Shown here piece after piece: positions 8,539 through 18,500 of a stretch of 64,000 nt of DNA. This DNA is from Levyella massiliensis (lineage in GTDB: Bacteria > Bacillota > Clostridia > Tissierellales > Peptoniphilaceae). The translations under genes and the position numbers were made by a program. The DNA lies in NCBI RefSeq assembly GCF_000308275.2, contig NZ_HG529490.1, positions 272,609 to 336,608 on the forward strand. Direction: 5' to 3'. Position 1 is the stretch's first letter. Every line of letters starts with the position of its first letter. Under the pieces are notes generated by a model that saw only the letters and a program-made list of their open reading frames with translations, did no database searches and was not told the DNA's origin.

Positions 8539-9399
8539 ATGTTTTCTACAGAGATTTTTATACCGGTTGTGATCATGTCGATTTTGGGCGGTGCCTTTGC
8601 ATTGCTCATCGGTGTGGTCAGCCAGTTAACGCACATTGATGTTGACCCGCGTGTGATTCAGATTCGTGAAGCTCTTCCGGGGGCAAACTGTGGCGCCTGC
8701 GGTTATCCGGGGTGCGATGGCTGCGCTGTGGCCATTGCCAAGGGAGAGGCTCCGATTAGTGCCTGCGTGGTAGGCGGTGCCGCTTCGACGGAAAAAATTG
8801 CCGACATTATGGGCGGCAGTGCGGAAATCGGCCAGCGCTATGTGGCCAGTGTAAAATGCCAGGGCGACTGTGAGCACACGCAAAAACTTTTTGCGTATCA
8901 CGGCATTCAGGATTGCCGTATTATGGCCAAACAGCGTGGCGGCAACAAGTCTTGCCTATACGGTTGTTTGGGTTGTGGGACGTGCCAGTCTGTCTGCAAC
9001 TTTGGCGCAATTCAAATGGTCAATGGCGTAGCCGTCATCAACGAAGAAAAATGCACGCAATGCATGCAGTGCATCAATATTTGCCCGAAGCATATTATCG
9101 AGCTCGTGCCGTATCATGCGCCGGCACAGGTCAAATGCCATAATCCGGAATTTGGCAAGGATGTCAAGACGGCCTGCACCATCGGTTGTATCGGTTGCGG
9201 CATTTGCCACAGATTAGCGCCGGAAGAATTCAACTTGGATGGCAAATTGGCGCACGCAACCTATCACGATGCCTTTGATATGGAGAAGGCACAGGCAGCA
9301 GCGGCGAAGTGCCCGTCCAAGTGCATTGTCATCAATGCCGAAGGCGATGTGAATGCAAAACCGTTGCCGAGTGAGGAAAAAGAGGCGGCTGTTCAATAA
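8539..9399 (+). CDS. rnfB: Rnf complex subunit RnfB (ferredoxin-like electron entry)
   Basis: This 286-residue subunit has an N-terminal membrane anchor (about residues 6-30). It then has the four-cysteine RnfB cluster motif (NCGACGYPGCDGC, about residue 52) and several ferredoxin-type clusters: CLGCGTCQSVC, CTQCMQCINIC and CIGCGICHRLA. It accepts electrons from reduced ferredoxin. ATG 8539 was chosen for its downstream hydrophobic anchor and AAGAAGGG upstream. It is the last gene of the operon and ends 12 bases before galK, which may be co-transcribed. Confidence 0.97.
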   Translation: MFSTEIFIPVVIMSILGGAFALLIGVVSQLTHIDVDPRVIQIREALPGANCGACGYPGCDGCAVAIAKGEAPISACVVGGAASTEKIADIMGGSAEIGQRYVASVKCQGDCEHTQKLFAYHGIQDCRIMAKQRGGNKSCLYGCLGCGTCQSVCNFGAIQMVNGVAVINEEKCTQCMQCINICPKHIIELVPYHAPAQVKCHNPEFGKDVKTACTIGCIGCGICHRLAPEEFNLDGKLAHATYHDAFDMEKAQAAAAKCPSKCIVINAEGDVNAKPLPSEEKEAAVQ

Positions 9400-9411
9400 C
9401 AAGGAGATCCT

Positions 9412-10620
9412 ATGAAGGAAATGGAAAGCGTGCGTGCACGCTTGCAGAAAGAATTTGTTCGTCAATTTGGTGATGCGAAGGGCGTACGCTTCTTCTTTTC
9501 TCCCAGTCGTATCAATATTATCGGCGAACATATTGATTACAATGGGGGCGCAGTATTTCCCTGCGCCCTTACCATTGGTACGTATGCCCTGGCCAGACCG
9601 AATGACCGGGGCATCTTGCGTTTGTATTCCATGAATCTTGACAATCGCCAAGATATTGCCTATCCGCTGCCCGCGTACGATCCGGCACACGATTGGGGGA
9701 ACTATGCGGCAGGCGTGTATTTAGCGTTGCAACAAGGTGGCTTATCCACAGCAGGCTTGGACTGCGTTGTTTATGGCAATATTCCTAACGGCGCAGGCCT
9801 CAGCTCTTCTGCCAGTGTGGAATTACTGTTCGGCGTTATCGCTCGAGCGTTTTGGGGTGAAAAGGACAAACCCACAACGCTTGAACTGGTCGAAGCCGGC
9901 GTATGGTGCGAGAATGAATATTTCGGCTTGCACACCGGCATCATGGATCAGTATGTGATCGGATTCGGAAAAGCTGGTTGTGCCATGGTATTGGATACTG
10001 CGCATAAACGCCATAAGCAAGTCCCTCTGGCGATGGACGAGCAGGGCGCCATCTTCATGGTGCTCAACACCAAGCATCGCCGAGAACTCAAGGACTCAAA
10101 ATACAATGAGCGTCGCGAGGAATGCGAGAAAGCCTTGGAACAGTTAAATACCTTATTAGCTGAGCAGGGGGAGAAGCCCAAAGAGCATCTGTGCGATTTT
10201 GATCTCACGGATTTACCGCTTCTTGACGCTTTGGATTCGGATACGTTGCGTCGCCGTGTGCGTCATGTGATTACGGAAAATGCACGCGTCAAGGAGACCG
10301 TCGCTGCTTTACAAGATGGCCGGTTGGACGAGGTGGGTCGACTGCTTAAAGAAGGCCATGCTTCCATGCGCGATGATTATGAAGCAAGCGGTCCGCATCT
10401 GGACGCCATCGTGGATGCAGCCATTGCTGCTCCCGGCTGTTACGGGGCACGGATGACGGGCGCAGGCTTCGGCGGCTGTGCTATTGCTCTAGTAAAGAAA
10501 GAGGCCATTGAAGCCTTTTCGAAAGCCGTTGAAAAAGCTTACTATGAAAAAACGGGCCTTCACCCGGAGCTGATTGTGTCTTCAGCCGGCGACGGAGCCG
10601 GAGAAATCGAAATGCTTTAA
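9412..10620 (+). CDS. galK: Galactokinase
   Basis: This 402-residue GHMP kinase phosphorylates galactose with ATP. The substrate motif IIGEHIDYNGG (about residue 38), the ATP loop IPNGAGLSSSAS (about residue 123) and the C-terminal MTGAGFGGCAI (about residue 346) are present. AAGGAGA lies seven bases upstream of ATG. No galT, galE or transporter is nearby, so the rest of the Leloir pathway must lie elsewhere. It sits 12 bases after rnfB and is followed by a strong terminator. Confidence 0.95.
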   Translation: MKEMESVRARLQKEFVRQFGDAKGVRFFFSPSRINIIGEHIDYNGGAVFPCALTIGTYALARPNDRGILRLYSMNLDNRQDIAYPLPAYDPAHDWGNYAAGVYLALQQGGLSTAGLDCVVYGNIPNGAGLSSSASVELLFGVIARAFWGEKDKPTTLELVEAGVWCENEYFGLHTGIMDQYVIGFGKAGCAMVLDTAHKRHKQVPLAMDEQGAIFMVLNTKHRRELKDSKYNERREECEKALEQLNTLLAEQGEKPKEHLCDFDLTDLPLLDALDSDTLRRRVRHVITENARVKETVAALQDGRLDEVGRLLKEGHASMRDDYEASGPHLDAIVDAAIAAPGCYGARMTGAGFGGCAIALVKKEAIEAFSKAVEKAYYEKTGLHPELIVSSAGDGAGEIEML

Positions 10621-10630
10621 TCTATTTCGA

Positions 10631-10665
10631 AAAGCCTGCTACAAAATGTTTGTAGCAGGCTTTTT
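10631..10665 (+). terminator. Intrinsic terminator after galK
   Basis: A 13-base-pair stem AAAGCCTGCTACA / TGTAGCAGGCTTT is followed by further T residues. It probably ends the rnf-galK transcript. Confidence 0.92.
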
Positions 10666-10683
10666 CAGTTTAGTTATATTTTG

Positions 10684-10715
10684 TTGACGCAAGTGTTTTT
10701 TGGGGGGGGTATAAT
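10684..10715 (+). promoter_or_regulatory. Promoter with a G8 tract in its spacer
   Basis: TTGACG (10684-10689) and TATAAT (10710-10715) are near-consensus, but their spacer is 20 bases, three longer than ideal. It holds a run of six T followed by eight G that abuts the -10 box. Slippage in the G run would change the spacer and so the promoter strength, as in known phase-variable promoters. Confidence 0.6.
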
Positions 10716-10794
10716 TTACGAAAAGAAAACGTTAGCAGGTCTTTTGAGCGAACAAAGCCATTATTGAACGCAATACAAAAGTGAGGATTCATTA

Positions 10795-11085
10795 ATGTTT
10801 ACCGAAGAAAAAATGCTTGAAATGGAAAAAGTTTATCAGGAGATTAAACATCCCTATACGAAGAAAAATTTATCATTTCGCCTTTTTCGCTGGGGACTAT
10901 GGGCGCTGTATGCATTTGCTTTGCTTGCCGCAGTACGACTGGTGTTGGCGTTAATCTTACCGTTAGTCAATAATTGGCGCACCACAGAAGAACTTCTTCT
11001 AAGTGGGTGGTCGGTCCAATATTTACTTCTAGTCGTAGGATGGGTTTTATTGGGCTTAGGCATTGCGTTCCGTAAAAAATGGTAA
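10795..11085 (+). CDS. Small two-helix membrane protein of unknown function
   Basis: This 96-residue protein has a charged N-terminal stretch of about 30 residues, then hydrophobic helices at about 33-58 and 68-90, and ends in RKKW. I do not recognise a family. Support for its being real comes from the near-consensus promoter with a G tract about 80 bases upstream and the GAGGATT ribosome-binding site before ATG. It stands alone, with no clear terminator after it. Confidence 0.65.
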   Translation: MFTEEKMLEMEKVYQEIKHPYTKKNLSFRLFRWGLWALYAFALLAAVRLVLALILPLVNNWRTTEELLLSGWSVQYLLLVVGWVLLGLGIAFRKKW

Positions 11086-11236
11086 AGAGAGCGGGAAATA
11101 GCAACGAAATATTAACGTGATACACAATCGGAATAACAGAACAGATATTCACTGAGAATGGCGGAGTTTCAACAAAGGCACGGTCGAAAAGAGTTGAAGC
11201 AACTTTGGAACGCCTTGGTACAGTTTCCAATCTTTT

Positions 11237-11264
11237 TTGTACTTTTCCTCTTTTCTCGTATGGT
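11237..11264 (+). promoter_or_regulatory. Possible promoter for the NusG-II/Gx/radC genes
   Basis: TTGTAC (11237-11242) and TATGGT (11259-11264) are separated by 16 bases; TACACT just downstream is an alternative -10. Both boxes are imperfect. The 100 bases before it hold nothing I recognise. Confidence 0.35.
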
Positions 11265-11294
11265 ACACTAACAAGAGGTAAGGGGGATGACAGC

Positions 11295-11690
11295 ATGAAA
11301 CGATTGACGACACGAGCCGATCGCCTTTTGATTGTCTTTCTGGCACTGACAAGTGTAATGGCTTTGGTATTGCTTTTTTGGCATAGTCAAAGTGTAGCGC
11401 AAACGCTTGAAGTGAGCGTGCAGGTGGATGGAAAAGAAATTGATCGCTTTTCGCTGAAAGAGGCGGAAGGAAGGTCCATTCGCTACGAAACCGATTTTGG
11501 TTTGAATGTCGTGCGTGTGAAAGACGGCAAGGTGTCGGTGGCAGAGGCGGATTGCCCGGACAAACTCTGCATCAAACAGGGAAAGATATCGCAACCCGGA
11601 CAAATTTTGGTTTGTTTGCCGAATCGCTTTTTAGTGGAAATGGTAGGAGGGGCAGAGCAGTCGTCCGAAGTGGACGTCTATCTGCATTGA
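11295..11690 (+). CDS. NusG domain II-containing exported protein
   Basis: This 131-residue protein has an N-terminal hydrophobic helix (about residues 10-32) and then the compact beta domain called NusG_II (DUF1312). CPDKLCIKQGKI with the pair of cysteines and ILVCLPNRFLVEM are the family's typical segments. The cellular role is unknown. In many Firmicutes it is encoded next to the Gx-type membrane protein, as here (three bases apart), and near FMN/Rnf or prenyl genes. ATG 11295 follows AGGTAAGGGGG. Confidence 0.85.
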   Translation: MKRLTTRADRLLIVFLALTSVMALVLLFWHSQSVAQTLEVSVQVDGKEIDRFSLKEAEGRSIRYETDFGLNVVRVKDGKVSVAEADCPDKLCIKQGKISQPGQILVCLPNRFLVEMVGGAEQSSEVDVYLH

Positions 11691-11692
11691 AA

Positions 11693-12259
11693 ATGAAACG
11701 ATTTGAGATTCGTCCCAATAAAATGGTGTTTCTATCCGTCCTTACTGCTATTGCCTTAGTGATTTCGTTAGTGGAACATTCCATGCCTTTGCCCGTCGGT
11801 GTGCCCGGCGCCAAATTAGGTTTGTCCAATCTGGTGATCTTGGTCACCATTGTGGTCTATGGCGGGCGGGAAGGCATCTTGGTCTCCATCCTGAAATCCG
11901 TGCTATTGCTACTGTGCACTGGCTCCGTGACCGGCTTTTGGTATTCCGTTTGCGGCGCTCTTTTCTCTTCTGTCGTCATGAGCGTAGCCGTTCGTCATTT
12001 TATGCCGCTTTTCAGCTTGATCGGTGTGAGCGAGCTGGGCGCCTTGGCCCATAATATCGGGCAGCTTTGTATAGCTTGTATCGTATTGCAGAATCGTGCG
12101 ATCTTTGTCTATTTACCGATTCTTACTTTAGTGGGGTTATTTACAGGATTTTTTGTGGGCCTATCCGCGAACGGATTGGTTCCGCCACTTCGAAAGGCTT
12201 CCGGTGCATTTCGCGAAGGGAGACTTTATGAAAACACAAATCCAAGAGAAAAACAGTAA
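11693..12259 (+). CDS. Gx transporter family membrane protein
   Basis: This 188-residue protein has five or six predicted membrane helices. GVPGAKLGLSNLVILV and LGALAHNIGQL are hallmarks of the family annotated as Gx transporter or heptaprenyl diphosphate synthase component I (COG4769), which resembles ECF-transporter substrate-binding subunits. Its substrate is unknown. The ATG lies three bases after the stop of the NusG-II gene, so the two are probably co-translated. The C-terminal tail overlaps the radC start. Confidence 0.82.
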   Translation: MKRFEIRPNKMVFLSVLTAIALVISLVEHSMPLPVGVPGAKLGLSNLVILVTIVVYGGREGILVSILKSVLLLLCTGSVTGFWYSVCGALFSSVVMSVAVRHFMPLFSLIGVSELGALAHNIGQLCIACIVLQNRAIFVYLPILTLVGLFTGFFVGLSANGLVPPLRKASGAFREGRLYENTNPREKQ

Positions 12260-13022
12260 CACAAAAAGGGAGATCAGACCGCTAAATGCGGAGATAAACC
12301 AGCCCATTGCTGAAAAAGCAATGGAGCAAAAAGAAGATTCTTTCTTTTTCGGCATTAAGGATATGCCTAAAGAAGATCGACCCATGGAGAAAATGCTGCG
12401 CTGTGGCGTGGCTGCTCTGTCGGATGAGGAACTGTGTGCGATTCTGATTGGCTCGGGGACACGGAAAAAGAGCGCGTTGGAATTAGCGTCGCTGCTATTA
12501 CGCAGGGATTTGCCGCGTGCCCGCTTGCTGCAAGCGGAGCCGGAAGAACTCATGCAACTGGATGGCATTGGCATGACCAAAGCCTGCCGTATTTTGGCAG
12601 GAGTGCAGCTTGGAAAACGACTGAATGAAGAGCAGGCGTTTTTTTCCATATCGCTATCCAATCCCAAGTCCGTGGCCAATTATTTTGAGACGTATTATGC
12701 GCATGTCCAGCGCGAACATTTTTGTATTATTTTGGTGAACGCTAAACTAAAACCCATTCGAACCGTTCTTATTTCGATCGGAACACTGACGCAAGCACGC
12801 GTGCATCCGCGGGAAGTGTTTCAACCGGCCATACGCACCGGCTGTGCGGGCATTCTGCTTTCCCACAATCATCCCAGCGGCGATCCCGAACCCAGCCCGC
12901 AGGACATTGCCATTACGAAGCGATTGGTGGAATGCGGTGAATTGCTGGGTATTGAGGTCTATGATCATGTAATTGTCGGCAAGGGACGGTATGTAAGCAT
13001 GCGTGAACAAGGATTGCTTTGA
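12228..13022 (+). CDS. radC: RadC family protein (JAB/MPN domain)
   Basis: This 264-residue protein has a lysine/glutamate-rich N-terminal tail of about 50 residues, a helix-hairpin-helix region (LMQLDGIGMTKA, about residue 110) and a JAB1/MPN-type metal-binding domain with SHNHPSGDPEPSPQD (about residue 213). The family is conserved and often called a DNA repair protein, but its biochemical role is unsettled. It lies directly upstream of mreB, a pairing widely seen in Firmicutes. GAAGGGAG precedes ATG 12228. Confidence 0.93.
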   Translation: MKTQIQEKNSNTKREIRPLNAEINQPIAEKAMEQKEDSFFFGIKDMPKEDRPMEKMLRCGVAALSDEELCAILIGSGTRKKSALELASLLLRRDLPRARLLQAEPEELMQLDGIGMTKACRILAGVQLGKRLNEEQAFFSISLSNPKSVANYFETYYAHVQREHFCIILVNAKLKPIRTVLISIGTLTQARVHPREVFQPAIRTGCAGILLSHNHPSGDPEPSPQDIAITKRLVECGELLGIEVYDHVIVGKGRYVSMREQGLL

Positions 13023-13036
13023 AAAGCTTCATTTCT

Positions 13037-13066
13037 TTGTGACAGGCGGTCGACTCGTGATAGAAT
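13037..13066 (+). promoter_or_regulatory. Promoter of mreBCD-PBP2
   Basis: TTGTGA (13037-13042) and TAGAAT (13061-13066) are separated by 18 bases. They lie 45 bases before the mreB start, in the only gap between radC and mreB. Confidence 0.65.
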
Positions 13067-13110
13067 AACGAAAGTGACAGACTGTTTTTTGACCGTTAAC
13101 ACAGGAGAAT

Positions 13111-14151
13111 GTGGTGGATTATTTTCGTATACAAGCACCGGATTTGGCCATAGATATCGGTTCCGCGCAGACGCGGGCCATGCGCATGGACAATCATAAA
13201 GCGGTGGAAGAGCCGAGTGTTGTGGCTTTAGATTATAAAAAAATGCAAATTGTTGCCGTTGGTGAAGAAGCCAAAGCGTTGCTCGGAAAGGCACCGGAAA
13301 ATATTGTGGCCATTCGCCCGTTGCAGCATGGCGTGATTTCGGACTACGACTTAACCAGAGCTTTGTTGGAACATTATATTCGTCGCTTGATACCGGGGGT
13401 GACACTGTTAGCACCGCGTCTGACGATAGCGGTACCATCCGGTGCGACGGACGTAGAGCAGCGGGCTTTGCAGGATGCCTGCCTCCAATCCGGCGTGCGA
13501 GAGGCGTTTTTGGTCGAAGAATCCTTGGCTGCCGCTTATGGGGCGCGTCAGATTCGTTCGGCAACGCGTGGTGCACTCATGCTCAATATCGGTGCCGGCA
13601 CGACAGAAGTAGCCGTTGTCAACAGCTATGGCGTCATTACCGCAGAAACGATGAAACGCGGCGGACAGTATTTGGACCAGGCCATTCTTCAGCTCATTCG
13701 GGACAAATACAATCTGATGGTCGGCGAAAATACCGCCGAAAAGATTAAGATTACGATTGGCTCGTTGCGTGACGATCGACAAAACGATGCGATGGAAGTC
13801 GGGGGCCGCGATATTTTGAGCGGTATGCCGAAGAGCATTGATATCTATGCTTCCGATGTAACGGAAGCCATGTTGCCCTATATTCGTGAATTGCTGGATC
13901 GCCTGCGTTTGACATTGGAAAAAACACCGCCGGAGCTTTCACGCGATATTATGGAAAAAGGTGTGATTCTCACGGGCGGCGGCGCTCAAATTGACGGCTT
14001 ATGCGAATATATCACGCGCGAATTGCACATTCATGCTTCCTTATCCGCTCATCCGGCACAGGATACGCTCTTGGGATGCGGCTATATTATGGAACATATT
14101 CAGGAATGGACGGGGAAAGGGGCTCGGCATGATTCGGACCAAAAAGACTAA
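13111..14151 (+). CDS. mreB: Rod-shape protein MreB (bacterial actin)
   Basis: This protein of about 346 residues polymerises under the membrane and guides lateral wall synthesis. Actin-fold motifs are phosphate 1 (IDIGSAQTR, about residue 14), phosphate 2 (LNIGAGTTEVAVV, about residue 160) and the adenosine motif (ILTGGGAQIDGL, about residue 287). There is no ATG; both GTG 13111 and GTG 13114 are possible, and 13114 has the better distance from AGGAG (13103-13107). It opens the mreB-mreC-mreD-PBP2 operon. The phosphate-1 sequence SAQTR deviates slightly from the usual TANT. Confidence 0.95.
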   Translation: MVDYFRIQAPDLAIDIGSAQTRAMRMDNHKAVEEPSVVALDYKKMQIVAVGEEAKALLGKAPENIVAIRPLQHGVISDYDLTRALLEHYIRRLIPGVTLLAPRLTIAVPSGATDVEQRALQDACLQSGVREAFLVEESLAAAYGARQIRSATRGALMLNIGAGTTEVAVVNSYGVITAETMKRGGQYLDQAILQLIRDKYNLMVGENTAEKIKITIGSLRDDRQNDAMEVGGRDILSGMPKSIDIYASDVTEAMLPYIRELLDRLRLTLEKTPPELSRDIMEKGVILTGGGAQIDGLCEYITRELHIHASLSAHPAQDTLLGCGYIMEHIQEWTGKGARHDSDQKD

Positions 14152-15034
14152 GGGGCGCAAAGCTTTCTTACTTACGGTGCTGATTCTGGTGCTTCTGATC
14201 TTATTCTCGCATCGCAACCCGGAAACCAGTCGTTTGCCATCCAATGTCCTCAACATGGCTGTTTCTCCCGTGAATCGTCTCTTTTATTCGGCATCGCGTT
14301 CCTTGCAGGATCTTTACGATCATGTATTTGGGAAAAAAGCCACACAAGCGGAAGTGGATCGTCTGACGTTGGAAAATCAAGCACTGAAAGATGAAGTGCG
14401 TACGTTAAAGGGTGTCGTTGGTGATGCGCCCTATTTAAAGGATGAGTATGCCATGCAGCACGTGGCCGGGCATGCCTTAATTTCTGCGGAAATTACCATG
14501 TCCGATCCGTCGCCCACCTTTGTTCGTTTTACCATTAATAAGGGATCCAAGGACGGCGTGAGCAAGGGCGACATCGTTGTGCAGGGCGTGAAAAATGCGG
14601 ATCAATCCGTGGTATCGGGCCTTATTGGACAAGTGACGGAGGTCGGATTCAATTATTCGAAAGTTTCCACGATTCTGGATCAGTCGCATAATATATCGAT
14701 CTTGTTTCCCTCCAGTAAAAAGTACGGTGTGATCAATAACCGCGATGCAGAACGTTTCTACGGTTATTTACTAGATGCGCAAACGGATGTACCGGTGGGC
14801 GAAGAAATCGTCACCAGCGGTGTGGGCGGTCGGTATCCGCGTGGCCTTTACATCGGTAGCGTGAGCGAGGTTACTCTGGCACAGGACGGGCTGACGAAGA
14901 CAGTCAGCATTACGCCGGCGGTGGATTTTTCGAAGCTCTATCGTGTGCTGATCGTACCCCAAGTGCAAAAAGACGCCAACGCATCTTCTGACCAGACATC
15001 TTCTCAATCACAGAAGGAGGCATCCGGTGAATAA
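14129..15034 (+). CDS. mreC: Rod-shape protein MreC
   Basis: This 301-residue protein has a short basic N-terminus, one membrane helix (about residues 11-27), a coiled coil (about 65-95, ENQALKDEVRTLKG) and an extracytoplasmic beta domain with VTSGVGGRYPRGLYIGSV. It ends with a serine/glutamine-rich tail. It links MreB and MreD to PBP2 outside the membrane. The start at 14129 overlaps mreB by 23 bases behind GGAAAGGGG. Confidence 0.95.
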   Translation: MIRTKKTKGRKAFLLTVLILVLLILFSHRNPETSRLPSNVLNMAVSPVNRLFYSASRSLQDLYDHVFGKKATQAEVDRLTLENQALKDEVRTLKGVVGDAPYLKDEYAMQHVAGHALISAEITMSDPSPTFVRFTINKGSKDGVSKGDIVVQGVKNADQSVVSGLIGQVTEVGFNYSKVSTILDQSHNISILFPSSKKYGVINNRDAERFYGYLLDAQTDVPVGEEIVTSGVGGRYPRGLYIGSVSEVTLAQDGLTKTVSITPAVDFSKLYRVLIVPQVQKDANASSDQTSSQSQKEASGE

Positions 15035-15527
15035 ATCTCGCTATATTTTAAGTCTATGCCTTGTCATCGTCTTGCAAAATGCGGTGGTTTCAAACTGGAC
15101 TGTTTTTGGCGTGGCGCCTGCACTGACGTTGCTCTATGTGGTGGGGTTGACGCTTTTGTACGGTCCCATGTGGGGCGGCTATACGGGTCTTGGTTTGGGC
15201 CTTTTACAGGACATCATCTTTTCCGACGTGCTCGGTGTACGGGCATTGCTCTTCTTTGTCGGTGCGACGGTGCTCGGACATGCCTTGTATCATAACGATC
15301 GCAATTATGCGACGGGCACGCTGGCAACGGCGTTGTTCTCCGTATTCGTATTGGTGGGACAATGGTTGATATTCTTTTTATTACGCATGCCATTGCCCGG
15401 CACCTATATGTTAGGAGGACCCATGTTGGTCTATGCAATTTTGAACGCAGTACTGTTTACTCCGGTCATGTGGCTCATGCAGCGATGGATAAAACCGGAG
15501 AACGTACGACGTTTTGGCACGTTTTAG
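15027..15527 (+). CDS. mreD: Rod-shape protein MreD
   Basis: This 166-residue protein has about five membrane helices and includes GPMWGGYTGLGLGLLQDIIF, typical of MreD. It begins at GTG 15027 behind GGAGG, overlapping the end of mreC by eight bases. It acts with MreC in the elongasome. Confidence 0.93.
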   Translation: MNKSRYILSLCLVIVLQNAVVSNWTVFGVAPALTLLYVVGLTLLYGPMWGGYTGLGLGLLQDIIFSDVLGVRALLFFVGATVLGHALYHNDRNYATGTLATALFSVFVLVGQWLIFFLLRMPLPGTYMLGGPMLVYAILNAVLFTPVMWLMQRWIKPENVRRFGTF

Positions 15528-15555
15528 CCGTGCGAACGATTAGAAAGAGAGCAAG

Positions 15556-18500
15556 ATGAAAAAGCAGTCTCTGCTGCGGTGGGGCATGATTGTTGCGGTG
15601 ATGCTCACACTCATCGGTGTGCTTTTGTGGCGCCTGTATGATCTGACGATCCTGCAGGGGGATCATTATCGCCAATTGGCGCAAACGCGGCGTACGAAGG
15701 AAATACAAATTGCGGCACCGCGTGGCAATATCTATGATCGTAACGGCATTCTTTTGGCGGGTACCCGCTCTTCCTATGCAGTGCAAGGTTTTAAAGATGA
15801 CCTTATGCAACTAAAAAATAGTGAGCGTAACGATGTACTGGCCCGCTTACTGCGCTATGTTGAAAGAGACGGCGCCGATTATAGCGAAGAAGATTTCCCG
15901 ATTTCGCTCAATCAGATCGTTTATTCTTCGGAGGCGGAATATCTGAAAGAAAAGGAAACCCCGGATTCAAAGGTACAGCGTCTGCTCATTGAACACAATC
16001 TGTTGGACGACTGGCTGCAGATGGTGTATCGGACAGCACTGGATCGTGACTTTTGTGTATCGCCGGCAGCACGAGCGCTCAATGCAATGTCATTAAAAGG
16101 CAGTGCCTTGCCGATCAAGGCGGACCCGGCGCAGAACTTTCGCCTGCAATGGGTTCCCGGGAAGGAATATGATGCTCTACTGAAGAGCAAAGCCATCACG
16201 AAAGACAGTAATGCTTTGTCCTATCTCACGCAGCGCGTGAAAGACAATGAAAATTTGTTGGATCATGTTTTGAATCATCCCGCCGCCAGGAAACTGGCTT
16301 ATGATCTGCTGGCACAGAAAAAACTCACGGGCAATTTACGTTTGGCGGAAAGCAACTATACCTATGTGGAAAAATACCGCCGCAATAAGGCGGCCTTTCA
16401 TCAGGCTTTCCCGGAGATTACGCTGACATCTTCTGCCAAAAATGATTTCGTCACGATTATTAAAAAAATAGCGTTAGATCGCTTTTTGACATCGCTCGAA
16501 GTGGCGGAGGACAATCATTTTCAAATCCCCGCCGAAGGCCTGTTGAACCGCTTGGCAAGTAAAGGCGTGAAGACGAATTTGAAGTACACGATTGCGGCAG
16601 ATGCCCGTCGTGTTACCATCGAATTTGTGAATCCCAAGGGGACCAAGGGCACGGCACTGGATCAGCTGAAAAAACTCGGGGAAGAGAATCATCTTCTGGA
16701 TGAAATCATTACCCAGGATACGTATAAGTTTTTGGCCGAGAAAGCCATGTTTGCGGAGGGCTGCTATCCGGGCATTTCCCTGAAAAACTGGCAATACAGT
16801 CTCGAAAAGGATCAGAGCGATTTTCTGGAAAAATACAGCCTGAAGGATAAGAGCGCGGATGAAGCGTTTCGTCACTTGTTGGAGACTTATGAAATTGAGC
16901 CGAACATGGATCCTGTATTACAGCAGGGCATCATGCTGCTTACGAATCGCGTGGGACGCCCCGGAAACTACGCCTTCTGGCCGGTGAACATTTGCTACGA
17001 ACTGTCCGAAGATACCGTTGCTAAAATTGAGGAGAATATCTCCAATGCGACAGGCATTATGGTTTCGAAGCAACCGATCCGCTACTATCCGTTTGGCGAG
17101 TCGGCAGCCCATATTTTAGGCTACATCGGTAAAATTGCCACGGATGCCGAAGTGCAGACGTATGTCAAGGAGAAGAAGTATTTACCGAATGAATTCATCG
17201 GTAAGACCGGCGTGGAACAGAGCTTTGAAAGTACACTGCACGGTATCAGTGGGAAAGAGACCGTTTTGGTCGACTCGTTCGGCAATCGTACGGAAGTCGT
17301 GGATCGCCAGGAGCCAAAGGCAGGGAACAATATTTATCTGACGGTGGATATGAATCTGCAGTTGGAATCAGAAAAATCGCTGAAAAAATCCATTTTGGCC
17401 ATTCGTCACGGTTTACCGTATGTCACGAAGTGGGGAACGAACAAGACCTATTATTCACCCACGGCTAATAGCGCTGCGAGCGTATCTGTAGATCCCAACA
17501 ATGGTTCTTTACTGGCGATGGCCTCCTATCCGATGTTTGACCCGAATCTGTTTGTAACGGGCATTTCTAATTCTGATTGGGAGATGTATCAATTGCCGAC
17601 GCGCACGGATACCAATGCACCGCGTCCTTTGTTGAATCTGGCAACGCAGTCCGCTGTACAGCCGGGATCTACCTTTAAGACGGTCACTTCCTTAGCCGCA
17701 CTGAAGAAGGGCTTGAATCCCAACAAACGCATCTACGACTATGGCTTTGTCAAAATCGGGGATCGTCAGTTTAATAACCTCTATTACACGTTGACCGGCG
17801 GTTCCAACGGCATGATCAATATGTACGATGCCATCGGTAAGTCCAACAACTACTATTTTTATATTTTGGGATTGGGCCGTATTCCCGCGACGGGAGAATC
17901 CATGGGCGTGCAGGTCACGGTGGATGACCTGGAAAAGACAGCCATAGAGTTAGGACTGAACCGGGCGTCGGGATTGGAAATTAAGCAACCGTCCGAAGCT
18001 CCAAACAGCATTCCGAGTCTGAAAGCCAAAATGAATTTGGCAAAAACGTTGCTATCTAATTACCTGAAGGGCAATTTGAAGCGCTATGCCAAAGAAGAGA
18101 GTCAGAAGGAACCTGCCGTCGTGGCACAGGACATTGCCACGATATTGAAATGGTCGGAAAGGGGAGAAAACTATCCCCGCACCCAATTGATTGCCGACCT
18201 GGAAAAATTGGGCTATTATGCCGAGCGTCCTTTGGACGGCGCACGTAGTGGATTGGCAGATATTTTGAAATACACCTATTTCAACCAGACCAATTGGACG
18301 GTGGCCGATTCCATGAATGCTTTGATCGGACAGGGACAAAATGCGTATACGCCCATCTCGATGTGTACGGTGGCGTCGATTTTTGCCAATGGCGGCACGG
18401 ACTATGATTTTACGCTGATTAAGGAAATTCGCAGCGCCGATAATAAAACAGTCTTGTACAATCAGACGCCGCGTGGGCGCAAAGTGCCCGGCAATCCCCT

